A DNA stretch of 64,000 nucleotides from Mucilaginibacter hurinus (GTDB lineage: Bacteria > Bacteroidota > Bacteroidia > Sphingobacteriales > Sphingobacteriaceae): positions 91,492 through 155,491 of the forward strand of contig NZ_QGDC01000010.1 in NCBI RefSeq assembly GCF_003324525.1. Direction: 5' to 3'. Of the stretch, positions 8,983 through 18,004 are shown piece after piece. A model generated the notes under the pieces. The model worked only from the letters and a program-made list of their open reading frames with translations. It was not told the origin of the DNA and did no database searches. Numbering within the stretch: the first letter of the stretch is position 1; the number at the start of each line of letters is the position of its first letter. The position numbers and the translations under genes are program-made.

Positions 8983-10428
8983 TTAAGGCTCCCAGTCAAT
9001 TGGCGCGAGGTACAAACCGTTTTTGCCTAAGCCGCAATGGCTGGCCCACCATTGGCCGCCTTCCCCCTGCAGTACCTCAGCGGCATGGGCCTTTATAACA
9101 CCTACTTTTTGAAACGAAGTAAAGTTAAAAGGGTCTGTTCCGCGATACACGTCTGTAACCTCATATTTTGTTTCCCACGGAAATCCACCCCAGCACCTGA
9201 ACAGGTAATAATATGAACCCACTTTAGCTACATATGGCGACTCAGTAAGATAATCATTTGTGTAATCGCTGAATGCTACCTTGCGGCCGCTCCATCCGCT
9301 TGTTAAGCTGGCACTTGTGCGATAGGCTACGATGTTTAGCCCAAAATCGGTAGCATTACCGTTAGCGGTTGCAGAGTAATACATTACCCACTGGCTACCA
9401 ATTTTCATTACCCGCGGATCGCGCGCCAGGTAACCGTCAATAAATAAATTTACAGGCGCCGACCAGTTATACAAATCTGTTGAAGTACGCACCCGCATTT
9501 GCATTTGGTGGCTGCTTATGCCCCCCGAATAAAACATATAGTATTTTGCCGTAGCTGCGTCATATACCACATGTGGCGCCCATATCGGGTTCCACCCTCC
9601 GGGAGTTACCTCACTCGGGTGACGCTGAATATCAGCTTTCGGGTTCCAGTCAATTTGATCAAGTGTGCTGGCTGTAGCATGTGCAAAGCTTATCTCCTTT
9701 CCTCCATCAATATCATCGGTATCCCACTTGCGTGTAATGCCGAACATATGCCATATGCCATTGGTGTGCTGTATAAAACAATGATCGTTTATATAATATT
9801 GCTGTCCGCCCGGCTGGGGATTGTAAATATGTATACGGGCACCCAGTACCGGATACGTGAGATTATAAAAATGAAAGTACTGGCTACCGGCTGCGGTATA
9901 AGCGGCTTGTATCAATGTTGTGCCATCAGCTCCGGGTGTGCTTTGCAGTGTAATAGCCAAACCGCTTGATTTGTTGGTTATGTAGTATAGCCCGTAGCCG
10001 CCTACATATATTATGCGCCACAACTGCTTATCATCCGCAGTTACTGTTTTTTGCACCAGTTGTACACCCGATGAATTGCCTGGTGCAGCCAATGCCTTGC
10101 CGCTGGCTACGCTTACAATTTTAAAGTAATCAATACCGCCAACGGTTTGCTTGGTAAGGTCCCAGTTTTGCGAATTGGTGGGCTTGTAATACCATTGATG
10201 TATGCCGGCGCCATCGCTCAGTGCATTACCTACTACACAAACAGACTTATTAGGGTTTTGATATTGCGTGAACTTCCACCGGCCATTAACCAGCGGATCT
10301 CCTCCTTCCCATAAAGTAGCCTTTTTACTATCAAGCTGTTTTGCCGGTTGAAGATTGGCATCCCGCTTACAGCCTTCAAAAATTACCAGCATACATGCTG
10401 ATAACAGTATAAGTAATTGTTTCTTCAT
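8983..10428 (-). CDS. Lipoprotein with ricin-type trefoil and GH43-like propeller
   Basis: The start is placed at ATG 10428, giving 481 residues with a clean signal (MKKQLLILLSACML) and lipobox FEGC. The longer frame would run back into the upstream gene and lose the signal. Residues about 45-190 are a ricin-type trefoil (QNWDLTKQ, KQLWRIIY). The rest is a five-bladed propeller resembling GH43/GH117-type enzymes: WNPIWAPHVVYD, YYMFYSGG, LARDPRVMKIGSQW and YLTESPYVAKVGSYYYLF carry the WAP, D and E residues expected there. It is a likely cell-surface glycosidase on arabinose- or galactose-type glycans. Family membership is inferred from motifs only. Confidence 0.75.
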   Translation of the reverse strand: MKKQLLILLSACMLVIFEGCKRDANLQPAKQLDSKKATLWEGGDPLVNGRWKFTQYQNPNKSVCVVGNALSDGAGIHQWYYKPTNSQNWDLTKQTVGGIDYFKIVSVASGKALAAPGNSSGVQLVQKTVTADDKQLWRIIYVGGYGLYYITNKSSGLAITLQSTPGADGTTLIQAAYTAAGSQYFHFYNLTYPVLGARIHIYNPQPGGQQYYINDHCFIQHTNGIWHMFGITRKWDTDDIDGGKEISFAHATASTLDQIDWNPKADIQRHPSEVTPGGWNPIWAPHVVYDAATAKYYMFYSGGISSHQMQMRVRTSTDLYNWSAPVNLFIDGYLARDPRVMKIGSQWVMYYSATANGNATDFGLNIVAYRTSASLTSGWSGRKVAFSDYTNDYLTESPYVAKVGSYYYLFRCWGGFPWETKYEVTDVYRGTDPFNFTSFQKVGVIKAHAAEVLQGEGGQWWASHCGLGKNGLYLAPIDWEP

Positions 10429-10456
10429 AACTAATGTGATTAAATAAATAAGTAAT

Positions 10457-10480
10457 CTCCGGGCTGGTTTAAGCCCGGAG
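10457..10480 (-). terminator. Hairpin between two lipoprotein genes
   Basis: A 9-bp GC-rich stem (CTCCGGGCT with its complement at 10472-10480) just after the stop of the gene at 10491. The following minus-strand sequence is only weakly T-rich, so this may be a partial terminator or an mRNA 3' stabiliser that lowers expression of the next gene. Confidence 0.55.
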
Positions 10481-10490
10481 GTTATTTGTA

Positions 10491-12068
10491 TTATTCGCCT
10501 GAGGGTTGGCGTATCGGTGTATTTATATTTAACGGAGCTCCAAAAACCGGTTCGCCATTGCCGGCCCAAAGGAACGGCTGCATACGTGGGCTGCGCGAAG
10601 GCACACACGCCTGGCCGGCCGGGTAAGATTGATTACTGGCATGATAAACTATCCAATCTTCATTACCCGCTACAGATTTAAAGAATGAACAATGACCCGG
10701 TGCGTATACCGAATTGCCTGTACTCTTTTCAAACACCGGCACATTTTTCTTTTGCCACGATGATGCACTTAACGGCGCCCCAGCATTATTTAATTTTATT
10801 AGCCCCAGCTTATAATCATCCGTCCAGCAGCCTGAACCCGAATAAATGATAAAGGTGGCACCGTTAACCGGGCTTTTCAGCACTTGGGGTGCTTCGTTTA
10901 CCAGGCCGTTGGTTTCCCAGCTGTAAATCGGCTCGGCAATTTTTACACGCGCGCCGGATATAGTTACCGGGTTGCTCATAGGCGCTATATAAATCTGCTG
11001 TATTCCTTTTTGCGAGATATTCTGATGAGTCCAGCTTGACCAGAGGAAGTAAAGATTGCTTCCCAACTTCAACACTGTGCCATCAATAGAAAATATGCCG
11101 CCTGTGTTCATTTCTCCAATGTAGTTCCACGTACCTTGAGTGGGGTCGGCACTCGCGTTTTCAAGCACATGCATACGGTGGCTAAGGTCATTCTCACCGT
11201 CTGTATATGAAGCTGCGAAATAAATATACCATTTATTATTAAGGAAGTGCAGCTCAGGCGCCCATAGTCTTTTTGAATACGATGTGCCCGCCGGCGGCGT
11301 AAACACTACAGTGCCCCAACCCCATACCCGCATATCTGACATTTTTGACACTTTACGGATAATGAGATTTGAACCGGTAGTGTTCATATAATAATACACG
11401 TTATCCTTTTCAACTACCCAAGGGTCGGGCCCGTCTTGCAATATGGAGTTGTAAAAATAGTCGTCGAGGTTCATCATAGTGAACCACTTAGGTGCAGTAT
11501 CATCATTTGCACCAAGCAGTAACTTAGCACCGTCTGCCCCCGGGTTACCACCGTTTTGCGATAAGGTAAGGGCCAGGCCCGTAGCTTTATTTACCAAGAT
11601 ATATAATCCATATATACCTTTTGGCGTAATTTTCCATAGCTGTTTTGCATCACCGGCTACGTAATCCCACTGTTCAACTTCGCTGCCCCTCACAGCCCCG
11701 TTCGGCGACTGCATGTACTTCTGGCTATCAGTATTTCTTAACGTATAAAATCGCGTTCCATTGATAAGACCACGGTCTTCAATGTACCATTTCTGGCTTG
11801 CATGTTGGCTGGCGTAGCTCCAGTGATGTATTTTTACGCCGTTGCCGTCGGCCTGCCCTACGGTTGATACCGCTTTTGTGTTATACTGATGCTGAAATAT
11901 CCGGTAAGTGCCGGTTACAATGGCATCATCAGGAGCCCAGTGTCCGGCTTTTTTATTTTTTCCGGCAACATCAGCAGGCGATTTACCTGCCAGTTCATTT
12001 TTTTTACAGCTTTGCAGCATGAGCAAAGCACCTGCCGTAAGCAGGCCCAGTAGTCTCAATTTTCTCAT
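10491..12068 (-). CDS. Lipoprotein GH43 family glycosidase with ricin-type trefoil
   Basis: A 525-residue lipoprotein with signal MRKLRLLGLLTAGALLMLQSC. A ricin-type trefoil spans about residues 45-195 (QKWYIEDR, QLWKITPK). It is followed by a GH43 five-bladed propeller. The three GH43 acidic positions are visible: DGPDPWVV (base), SIDGTVLK (pKa modulator) and LVNEAPQVLK (acid), with RLWAPELHF between them. This family hydrolyses alpha-L-arabinosides, beta-xylosides or related links and acts here on the cell surface or in the periplasm. It is the first gene of the three-lipoprotein group. Confidence 0.85.
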   Translation of the reverse strand: MRKLRLLGLLTAGALLMLQSCKKNELAGKSPADVAGKNKKAGHWAPDDAIVTGTYRIFQHQYNTKAVSTVGQADGNGVKIHHWSYASQHASQKWYIEDRGLINGTRFYTLRNTDSQKYMQSPNGAVRGSEVEQWDYVAGDAKQLWKITPKGIYGLYILVNKATGLALTLSQNGGNPGADGAKLLLGANDDTAPKWFTMMNLDDYFYNSILQDGPDPWVVEKDNVYYYMNTTGSNLIIRKVSKMSDMRVWGWGTVVFTPPAGTSYSKRLWAPELHFLNNKWYIYFAASYTDGENDLSHRMHVLENASADPTQGTWNYIGEMNTGGIFSIDGTVLKLGSNLYFLWSSWTHQNISQKGIQQIYIAPMSNPVTISGARVKIAEPIYSWETNGLVNEAPQVLKSPVNGATFIIYSGSGCWTDDYKLGLIKLNNAGAPLSASSWQKKNVPVFEKSTGNSVYAPGHCSFFKSVAGNEDWIVYHASNQSYPAGQACVPSRSPRMQPFLWAGNGEPVFGAPLNINTPIRQPSGE

Positions 12069-12871
12069 AATTTTTATTTCAAGGTTAATAATTGGTGGCT
12101 ATGTAATCATGCTGTGACCCGGAGCGATCAATTATTGACAACCCCAGAGTGAGCACAGATTTGTGAATCGAACGGTTAAAGTAAAGTCGGTAAATAATCA
12201 GCAGGCAGGTGTAGTTACATTTTTAACTTACGCTCCTGTTAGTTTATCCAAGTTTAGTTTGCATTCCTCACGCATTTGCAGATGCAACATAGCCCTGGCC
12301 GCGAGTAGCCCAAATGGTTTGAAGTTTTTCATAATTTAATTTTTGGCAATTGGTATTGATAAATCTAAAGGAGGGAATAACCGAAAAATGATGTTTTATT
12401 ACCAATTATTGATGAAATATTGGCTTTTGGGTAAGTAATTTTTTTTAGTGTTGCTTTGATTTATTTCTACAATCGATTACATCCTGTTTTATGCTAAATC
12501 ATTTTTTTAAACCCAAAATCACTATATATTACAATTGTAAAATTGATTTAAAAGCTGGCCTGCAAAGTGTACGATTAACAATTACTGTAGAAAATACAGT
12601 AATTAAACCATTGACTATTAACTATATATCCATAAATATTTAAATTAATAAGCAAAAAAAGCGTATAAATGTACTTTTGCCATTTATTTTTGTAAGTGTC
12701 TTTATTTAAACAATCCGTTTACCTGGCCATGCTTACATAAGCATTTACGGTAATTACTTGGAAAATTTATTGGCAAACTCTGACGTAGCAGAGACGTCAG
12801 TTAATATTCACGATAACAAAACGTTTACACGTATAGTTCGAATATCTAAATTTGAGTACATCAAGGAGCTA
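12069..12871. other. Long intergenic region upstream of the glycosidase genes
   Basis: About 800 AT-rich bases. It holds a 34-codon minus-strand frame (12228-12332), listed separately. Near 12780 there is a short inverted repeat CTGACGT...ACGTCAG. TACTTTTG at 12672-12679 matches a plus-strand -7 element, but there is no -33 partner and no plus-strand gene follows. Otherwise nothing is recognised. Confidence 0.5.
12228..12332 (-). pseudogene. Possible remnant of a lipoprotein signal peptide
   Basis: ATG at 12332, preceded by an A/T-rich start region, opens a 34-codon frame. Its beginning (FGLLAARAMLHLQ) resembles the signal of the adjacent GH43 lipoprotein (LGLLTAGALLMLQ) but has lost the hydrophobic continuity and lipobox. 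It may be the decayed 5' end of a former fourth paralogue, or chance. Confidence 0.25.
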
Positions 12872-13252
12872 CTAAAAAATATCCGGGTCTCTTTCGGGGA
12901 AGTTCTCGCCTGCTAAAATGATTATACTGCTATCGGCATTGGCTTTCATGGTAATAAGCATCGTGTGATCCATATCGATGTCCTTGTCAGAACAACCATA
13001 ATGGATATTTACCCCATATTTAACGCTGAACTTGCCCTCGCCTGATTTGTTGACATGGATAGAATCTTGTTCTATCATTACCTCCTGTACCGCTCCCCGC
13101 TCCTCCCAATGGTAAGATGTGAGCATGTTTGAAATAGCAGGAAGATGTTGGTTTAGTTCGTGATAAATAATAGCTGCATTTACTTCATTGCTATCTTGAT
13201 TTATAGCATTTTTAAATGATAAAGGGACGGAAATAGCTGTTTGCTCCTGCAT
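12872..13252 (-). CDS. Hypothetical protein, 126 residues
   Basis: I do not recognise this family. The start is placed at ATG 13252; the TTG five codons upstream would only add MLNLL. The protein is acidic and soluble, with no signal or membrane segment. The segment YHWEERGAVQEVMIEQDSIH and the C-terminal ILAGENFPERDPDIF suggest an alpha/beta fold, but this is not assignable. It lies just after another unknown small gene on the same strand, and the two may form a transcription unit. Confidence 0.5.
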   Translation of the reverse strand: MQEQTAISVPLSFKNAINQDSNEVNAAIIYHELNQHLPAISNMLTSYHWEERGAVQEVMIEQDSIHVNKSGEGKFSVKYGVNIHYGCSDKDIDMDHTMLITMKANADSSIIILAGENFPERDPDIF

Positions 13253-13290
13253 AAGCAAATTTAACAATATCTAATATGCAATGTAGAATA

Positions 13291-13602
13291 CTATACAGCC
13301 AGATGATGACCCGGGCGCGGATCTTCAGGCAGTATTTCCATTTCGGGATAATTAATGTATTCAGCGTACCACTGTATCGCACCTACCACATCCAGCGCGT
13401 CTTCCGCGGTTATGTTAATGGTTTCAAAGGCGTATAGTTTATCATGGGCATAACCGTACAGCTGTATTTCATTATTGTCAGCACTAAATCTGTCACTGTT
13501 AAGGCAAAAAACCCTTACCTTAAGGCTTGTATCCCTTGAGTGAATAATATCTCGGCACGGGTCGTTCGGATCGGTCGCTAACAGGTACACATTGTGGTCC
13601 AT
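13291..13602 (-). CDS. Hypothetical protein, 103 residues
   Basis: Not a family I recognise. It is a short acidic cytoplasmic protein with a plausible ATG start at 13602, a segment AEDALDVVGAIQWYAEYINYP that should be helical, and a Pro/His-rich tail. The next gene on the strand (12872-13252) follows after 38 bases, and aroK ends 64 bases upstream, so it could be a distal member of the aroK operon. Confidence 0.5.
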   Translation of the reverse strand: MDHNVYLLATDPNDPCRDIIHSRDTSLKVRVFCLNSDRFSADNNEIQLYGYAHDKLYAFETINITAEDALDVVGAIQWYAEYINYPEMEILPEDPRPGHHLAV

Positions 13603-13666
13603 AATAACTGTTTAACAACATTGACATGGGATGGTTTGCTCAATTTATTAAAAGAGAATTAGAAGG

Positions 13667-14212
13667 CTAAACATGCAACTCGGCTTGAAGCCCTTCTACC
13701 GACAAATCAATGCCGTTAACAATGTACTCTGCCTGCTCGTAATATCCTTCGCGCTCGGCAAGTTTGGCAGTGATAAAGGCTACCAGCTCATCGCCCTTTT
13801 TGCCTTGGAGCACAGGACGTTCAGTCTTGCTATTTTCCAGCCGGCCGGCAAGAGTTTTGGGCGAAAGTTTGATATATACGGTTTTTCCGTGCGCGTTCAT
13901 CCATTCCATATTATCAAAAAAACACGGTACCCCGCCGCCTGTTGATATCACTGTTTTTGCTGGATATAACGTTTCTTTAAGGACTGATGATTCCAATTTG
14001 CGAAAGGCATGCTCGCCATAGGATGAAAAATAGTCGGCTATGCTCATACCGGCTTTTTCTTCCAATGCGTGATCTAAATCAACAAATGAGTATTGTAAAT
14101 GCGCAGCAAGCTTGCGGCCCCAGGTTGTTTTACCGCACCCCATAAAGCCTACAAAAAATATCAGGTCTTTGCCGCTTCCTGAATCGTCGTTGTTAACAGA
14201 TATATCAATCAT
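13667..14212 (-). CDS. aroK: Shikimate kinase
   Basis: A 181-residue cytoplasmic enzyme that phosphorylates shikimate with ATP in the chorismate pathway. The P-loop GFMGCGKTT is near residue 22. DLDHALEEKAGMS carries the shikimate-binding Asp. STGGGVP is the conserved Gly motif, and KTERPVL lies in the lid. REGYYEQAEYIV provides the C-terminal Arg. About 15 residues precede the first strand (IDISVNNDDSGSGK), slightly longer than usual. It is the last gene of a four-gene operon, starting three bases after the permease stop. Confidence 0.92.
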   Translation of the reverse strand: MIDISVNNDDSGSGKDLIFFVGFMGCGKTTWGRKLAAHLQYSFVDLDHALEEKAGMSIADYFSSYGEHAFRKLESSVLKETLYPAKTVISTGGGVPCFFDNMEWMNAHGKTVYIKLSPKTLAGRLENSKTERPVLQGKKGDELVAFITAKLAEREGYYEQAEYIVNGIDLSVEGLQAELHV

Positions 14213-14215
14213 TTA

Positions 14216-15274
14216 TTATACAGCTTTTACGCGAGGATCAATCCAAACATATACAACATCTACCAAAATATTAATAACGGTAAAAATAAAAGCGATAAAT
14301 AGCAAAGAACCCATTATAACCGGGAAATCAGACATTTCAAGCGCTTCGACTGTAGCCTTCCCCAAACCGTTATAGCCAAACACGTATTCTACAAAAAACG
14401 AACCTGCCAGTAGGGATGCAAACCAGCTGGCTATGGCGGTAACAACCGGGTTTAACGCGTTTTTTAGCGCATGGCGATACACTATTGCGTTATTACTTAA
14501 ACCCTTTGCCTTTGCCGTACGGATGTAATCTTGTGCCAGTACATCAAGCATAGCATTACGGGTAAGCTGCACAATTATAGCCAACGGCCGAAGGCCAAGG
14601 GCCACAGCGGGTAATATTAAATTTTTGATAGTCATCACCTCCCCTTCAAATGGATCATAACTATACAAACTGCCCGACATATTTAAGCCGGTATATTCGC
14701 TTAATACAAAACCAAACAGCCAGGCAATGATGATGCCTGCAAAAAATGAGGGCGCAGAAATCCCTAAAGTGGAAAGACTGATACAAACTCTGTCTATCCA
14801 TGTATTTTGATGCACGGCACATGTAACACCCAGGAATACACCAACCACAATAGCTATCAGCATGGCCGAGGCGGCGAGTATCAGGGTATTTGGCACAACG
14901 CCTGCCAGCGTAACGGTTACATTTTGATGGGTTTGGTATGAGCGGCGTAAGTAGGGCCACTTTATGGCCAGTACCTTATCATGCCACACTTTAAAAAGTG
15001 CGGCGTAACCGTATCGTTGTTGTTCAGCAGCGGTGTTTACGTGCACACCTAAGGGCGAGAGATCATTAAGATAGTAAACAAACTGTACAGGTAACGGCTT
15101 ATCCAACCCAAATTCTTTACGTACCGCCTCCAACGATTGCACGTCGGCGCGCTGCCCCTGAGTCATCCTGGCGGGGTCAACAGGCAGAATATTAAACAGG
15201 AAAAAAACTACCACTATAACACCCAGCATTACTGCCAATGCGTATCCTGCTTTGCGAATGAGATAGTGTATCAT
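14216..15274 (-). CDS. DppB/OppB-type ABC transporter permease
   Basis: A 352-residue inner-membrane protein with six predicted membrane segments. The first is at residues about 10-30, followed by a large periplasmic loop and then the BPD_transp_1 domain. The permease signature that contacts the ATPase (DYIRTAKAKGLSNNAIVYRHALKNAL) is near residue 235. The family imports peptides, nickel or similar solutes. No ATPase, binding protein or second permease is adjacent, so it must assemble with subunits encoded elsewhere, or have another role. It sits five bases after the BT_3928-type gene and three bases before aroK. Confidence 0.85.
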   Translation of the reverse strand: MIHYLIRKAGYALAVMLGVIVVVFFLFNILPVDPARMTQGQRADVQSLEAVRKEFGLDKPLPVQFVYYLNDLSPLGVHVNTAAEQQRYGYAALFKVWHDKVLAIKWPYLRRSYQTHQNVTVTLAGVVPNTLILAASAMLIAIVVGVFLGVTCAVHQNTWIDRVCISLSTLGISAPSFFAGIIIAWLFGFVLSEYTGLNMSGSLYSYDPFEGEVMTIKNLILPAVALGLRPLAIIVQLTRNAMLDVLAQDYIRTAKAKGLSNNAIVYRHALKNALNPVVTAIASWFASLLAGSFFVEYVFGYNGLGKATVEALEMSDFPVIMGSLLFIAFIFTVINILVDVVYVWIDPRVKAV

Positions 15275-15279
15275 TGTAG

Positions 15280-16464
15280 TTATTTCACCCGCTGATTTCC
15301 GCCGCCGCGAACAGCATCTCTGTCAAAATACTTTTCAACAAGTTCATCGTAGCCGGGCATATTATTATGGTGCCATTTGTCAATTACTACTCCATCCTTT
15401 AGCAATAGAACGCCGGGGTTTGCACGCACCATACTTTTCAGCGGTACGGCATCAGCAAAAAACACCTCTCCATAAAGCTTATGCTTTTTACTAAAGTTCA
15501 TAGCGTCTGCCGCCGAATTTGAAGTAAGCAATACTACGCGTGTATTATAGTTTTGGGCCAGGTTAAGTGCCAGTACATTAATCTTATCAATCGCCGTCTC
15601 ATCTGTTTTTTTCAGATCATAGGCCACAATCATTAAATTATAAAACGGATTTGTCAGCAGTTCCTGTGTGTAATCGTTTCCCTGCATATCAGCTATAGCA
15701 AGGTCAACAATTTTGGGCGTAAAGCCTTTTTTAATCAACTTACTCTCGGCATCGCCTACAACCTCCCAGTTATCATCCTTCCATATACCTGAACTTAAGT
15801 AAGCTTTATCGTTCATTACTTTTTTTTCGCCTGTAGCTTTATTTTTCAAATTGTACGTTTGCTCATATTCGTCGGGCTGGGCTCCCGGCGGTATCTTCAT
15901 ACTTTCCGGAATATTTGCGCCTACCTTATATGGCAAAAAATCAAGTACCGGTAAAAAGCTATAGGTATAAATTCCAACACCGAAGGCCAAAACAGTGGCT
16001 ACCCCTACCGCAATATCGCTTCCCTTTTTTGTGAACACCGGTTTAACCCTATCGCGGTTAAAAAACACAACAAGTGTTAGCAGCAGCAGCACCAGATCTT
16101 TAAAGAATGACTGCCAGGGCGTCAGTGGTATGGCATCGCCAAAACAGCCGCATGAGCGCACTACTTCAAAATAGGCTGAGTAAAATGTAAGAAAAGCGAA
16201 AAATATAATCAGTGCAAGCAATCCCCACAGCGTTGCTTTTGCCCGTGCTCCAACTAGCAATGCAAAGCCTAATATTATTTCCAGGGCGCAAAGTATCATG
16301 GCTATGGCCACCGCAAAATTATCCAGAAAGTTTATATGAAAGACTTCAAAATACTCAATTAATTTATATGAGAAGCCAAGCGGGTCATTAGCTTTAATAA
16401 GACCTGAGAAAATAAACAGCAGGCCTACAAATATCCTGCAAAACCAAACTAACGCTGTTTTCAT
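15280..16464 (-). CDS. BT_3928-type DoxX/MauE-like membrane protein
   Basis: A 394-residue protein of the Bacteroidota family named after BT_3928. Residues about 1-150 hold four membrane helices of a DoxX/MauE-like domain, starting FCRIFVGLLFIFSGLIKANDP. RSCGCFGDAIPLTPWQSFFKD has the Cys pair typical of MauE-like redox proteins. After a further helix the C-terminal half lies outside the inner membrane. It resembles a thioredoxin fold (LMIVAYDLKKT...NPGVLLLKDG) without a CxxC pair. A role in envelope redox is inferred. It overlaps the DUF1599 gene by four bases. Confidence 0.82.
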   Translation of the reverse strand: MKTALVWFCRIFVGLLFIFSGLIKANDPLGFSYKLIEYFEVFHINFLDNFAVAIAMILCALEIILGFALLVGARAKATLWGLLALIIFFAFLTFYSAYFEVVRSCGCFGDAIPLTPWQSFFKDLVLLLLTLVVFFNRDRVKPVFTKKGSDIAVGVATVLAFGVGIYTYSFLPVLDFLPYKVGANIPESMKIPPGAQPDEYEQTYNLKNKATGEKKVMNDKAYLSSGIWKDDNWEVVGDAESKLIKKGFTPKIVDLAIADMQGNDYTQELLTNPFYNLMIVAYDLKKTDETAIDKINVLALNLAQNYNTRVVLLTSNSAADAMNFSKKHKLYGEVFFADAVPLKSMVRANPGVLLLKDGVVIDKWHHNNMPGYDELVEKYFDRDAVRGGGNQRVK

Positions 16465-17000
16465 TTTACTCCTGATTTAATAAGCGCGAATACCGCGTAA
16501 TTCAACATATCCTGGTAGTTAGCCTTTACCCCCTCTGATGCCAGCGTTTCGCCTTTGTTATCTTCTATTTGCTTTACCCGCAGCAACTTCATCAATATCA
16601 AATCAGTTAACGAACTGATACGCATATCCCGCCAGGCCTCGCCATAGTCGTGGTTTTTAGCGAACATGAGTTCTTTAGTCTCGCGTACCTTTTCATCAAA
16701 CATTATACTTACCTGATCGGCAGGTAGTTCAATGGGCGTTTCCGCCTCGCAATCCAGCTGCATCATAGCTATAACGCAATAGTTTACAATACCGATGTAT
16801 TCGCCGGTAATGTCGTCACCTACCTTTGATATTTTCTTTTCTTCGAGCGTGCGGATACGCTGGGCTTTTATAAAAATCTGGTCGGTGATGGATTCGATAC
16901 GCAGTATACGCCAGGCGGTCCCGTAATCGCGGGTTTTTTTTATAAAAAGCCCCTTGCAAACATTAATTACTGCTTCGTATTCTGCTGTTGTATTGGACAT
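16461..17000 (-). CDS. DUF1599 domain protein
   Basis: A 179-residue cytoplasmic protein made of two copies of the DUF1599 unit: KTRDYGTAWRILR near residue 20 and KNHDYGEAWRDMR near 115 are matching segments, each followed by a helix containing IxxKxxRxxxxE. Function is not established. It is the first gene of the operon with BT_3928-type protein, permease and aroK, and it diverges from folP. A minus-strand -7 element TATATTTG is visible at 17094-17101, without a well-placed -33. Confidence 0.82.
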   Translation of the reverse strand: MSNTTAEYEAVINVCKGLFIKKTRDYGTAWRILRIESITDQIFIKAQRIRTLEEKKISKVGDDITGEYIGIVNYCVIAMMQLDCEAETPIELPADQVSIMFDEKVRETKELMFAKNHDYGEAWRDMRISSLTDLILMKLLRVKQIEDNKGETLASEGVKANYQDMLNYAVFALIKSGVK

Positions 17001-17140
17001 TCCTTGTGCGTTTAGTACTGGCGGAAGCAGAGCGCTCGAAGTCTCTCATTGCTCCTTCTTCTGAAAGGGGGCCATCAGTTTTAGTTCTATTTGCAAATAT
17101 ATAAAGTAACTTTACATCATCTAATCTTTGGTGAGCTCTT

Positions 17141-18004
17141 ATGCAAATCACGCATTCATTTTTTCGTAAAAAAACAAGCATTAACGCAGGCGGCAAGTTA
17201 ATAGACCTGGGCATCCCAAAAGTTATGGGTATTATCAACCTCACTCCCGACTCCTTTTATACAGGCAGCCGCAAACCTGCCATTGAAGACGCTTTACTGC
17301 AGGCAGAAAAAATGATGAATGAGGGCGCGACATTTCTTGATCTCGGCGCCTATTCTTCCCGACCGGGCGCTGCTGATATCGGTCTTCAGGAAGAAACTGA
17401 TCGACTCCTGCCGGTGGTTGAGGCTATTGCTGCCGCCTTTCCTGACGCTGTTATTTCAGTTGATACTTTTCGTTCCTCTGTGGCAGAAAATGCTGTAAAA
17501 GCAGGGGCGAATGTTATTAATGACATTTCCGGCGGACAATTAGATGAGCAGATGTTTACCACCGTAGCACGACTGCAGGTGCCTTATATATTAATGCATA
17601 TGAAAGGCAATCCGCAAACGATGAATCAACTTGCAGATTATGAAGACGTGATTGCTGAAGTGTTTGATTACTTTGTAGACAAGTACAACCAATTACGGCA
17701 GTTTGGAGTAAACGATGTGATTATAGACCCTGGGTTCGGTTTCGCAAAAAAGGCTGAACACAGCTACGCACTGATGAATCGGTTGCAGGATTTTGCACCG
17801 CTTGAGTTACCGTTACTTGCCGGTATATCACGTAAGCGAATGCTTTATGGTTTATTGGATATAGCGCCCGAAGAAGCCTTAAATGCCACCACTGCTTTAA
17901 ACACCATAGCATTAACAAAAGGCGCTGGCATATTACGCGTACATGATGTAAAAGAAGCTGTACAAGCAGTTAAAGTTTGGCAGGCTACTACCGGCAATTA
18001 TTAG
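17141..18004 (+). CDS. folP: Dihydropteroate synthase
   Basis: A 287-residue TIM-barrel enzyme joining p-aminobenzoate to the pterin diphosphate in folate synthesis; it is the sulfonamide target. The diagnostic motifs are VMGIINLTPDSFY near residue 28, GATFLDLGAYSSRPGA near 65, ISVDTFRSSVAE near 105, NDISGG, IIDPGFGFAKK near 195 and GISRKRML near 225. It stands alone, divergent from the DUF1599 operon. Its stop overlaps by four bases with the end of the convergent, broken hydrolase gene. Confidence 0.95.
   Translation: MQITHSFFRKKTSINAGGKLIDLGIPKVMGIINLTPDSFYTGSRKPAIEDALLQAEKMMNEGATFLDLGAYSSRPGAADIGLQEETDRLLPVVEAIAAAFPDAVISVDTFRSSVAENAVKAGANVINDISGGQLDEQMFTTVARLQVPYILMHMKGNPQTMNQLADYEDVIAEVFDYFVDKYNQLRQFGVNDVIIDPGFGFAKKAEHSYALMNRLQDFAPLELPLLAGISRKRMLYGLLDIAPEEALNATTALNTIALTKGAGILRVHDVKEAVQAVKVWQATTGNY

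Noticed and set aside
9499..9969. 156-codon plus-strand frame opposite a glycosidase gene
   Set aside because: It is antisense to a well-supported lipoprotein and has no family features.
10429..10608. Sixty-residue N-terminal extension of the second ricin/propeller lipoprotein
   Set aside because: It would overlap the upstream gene and bury the signal peptide and lipobox; the ATG at 10428 is preferred.
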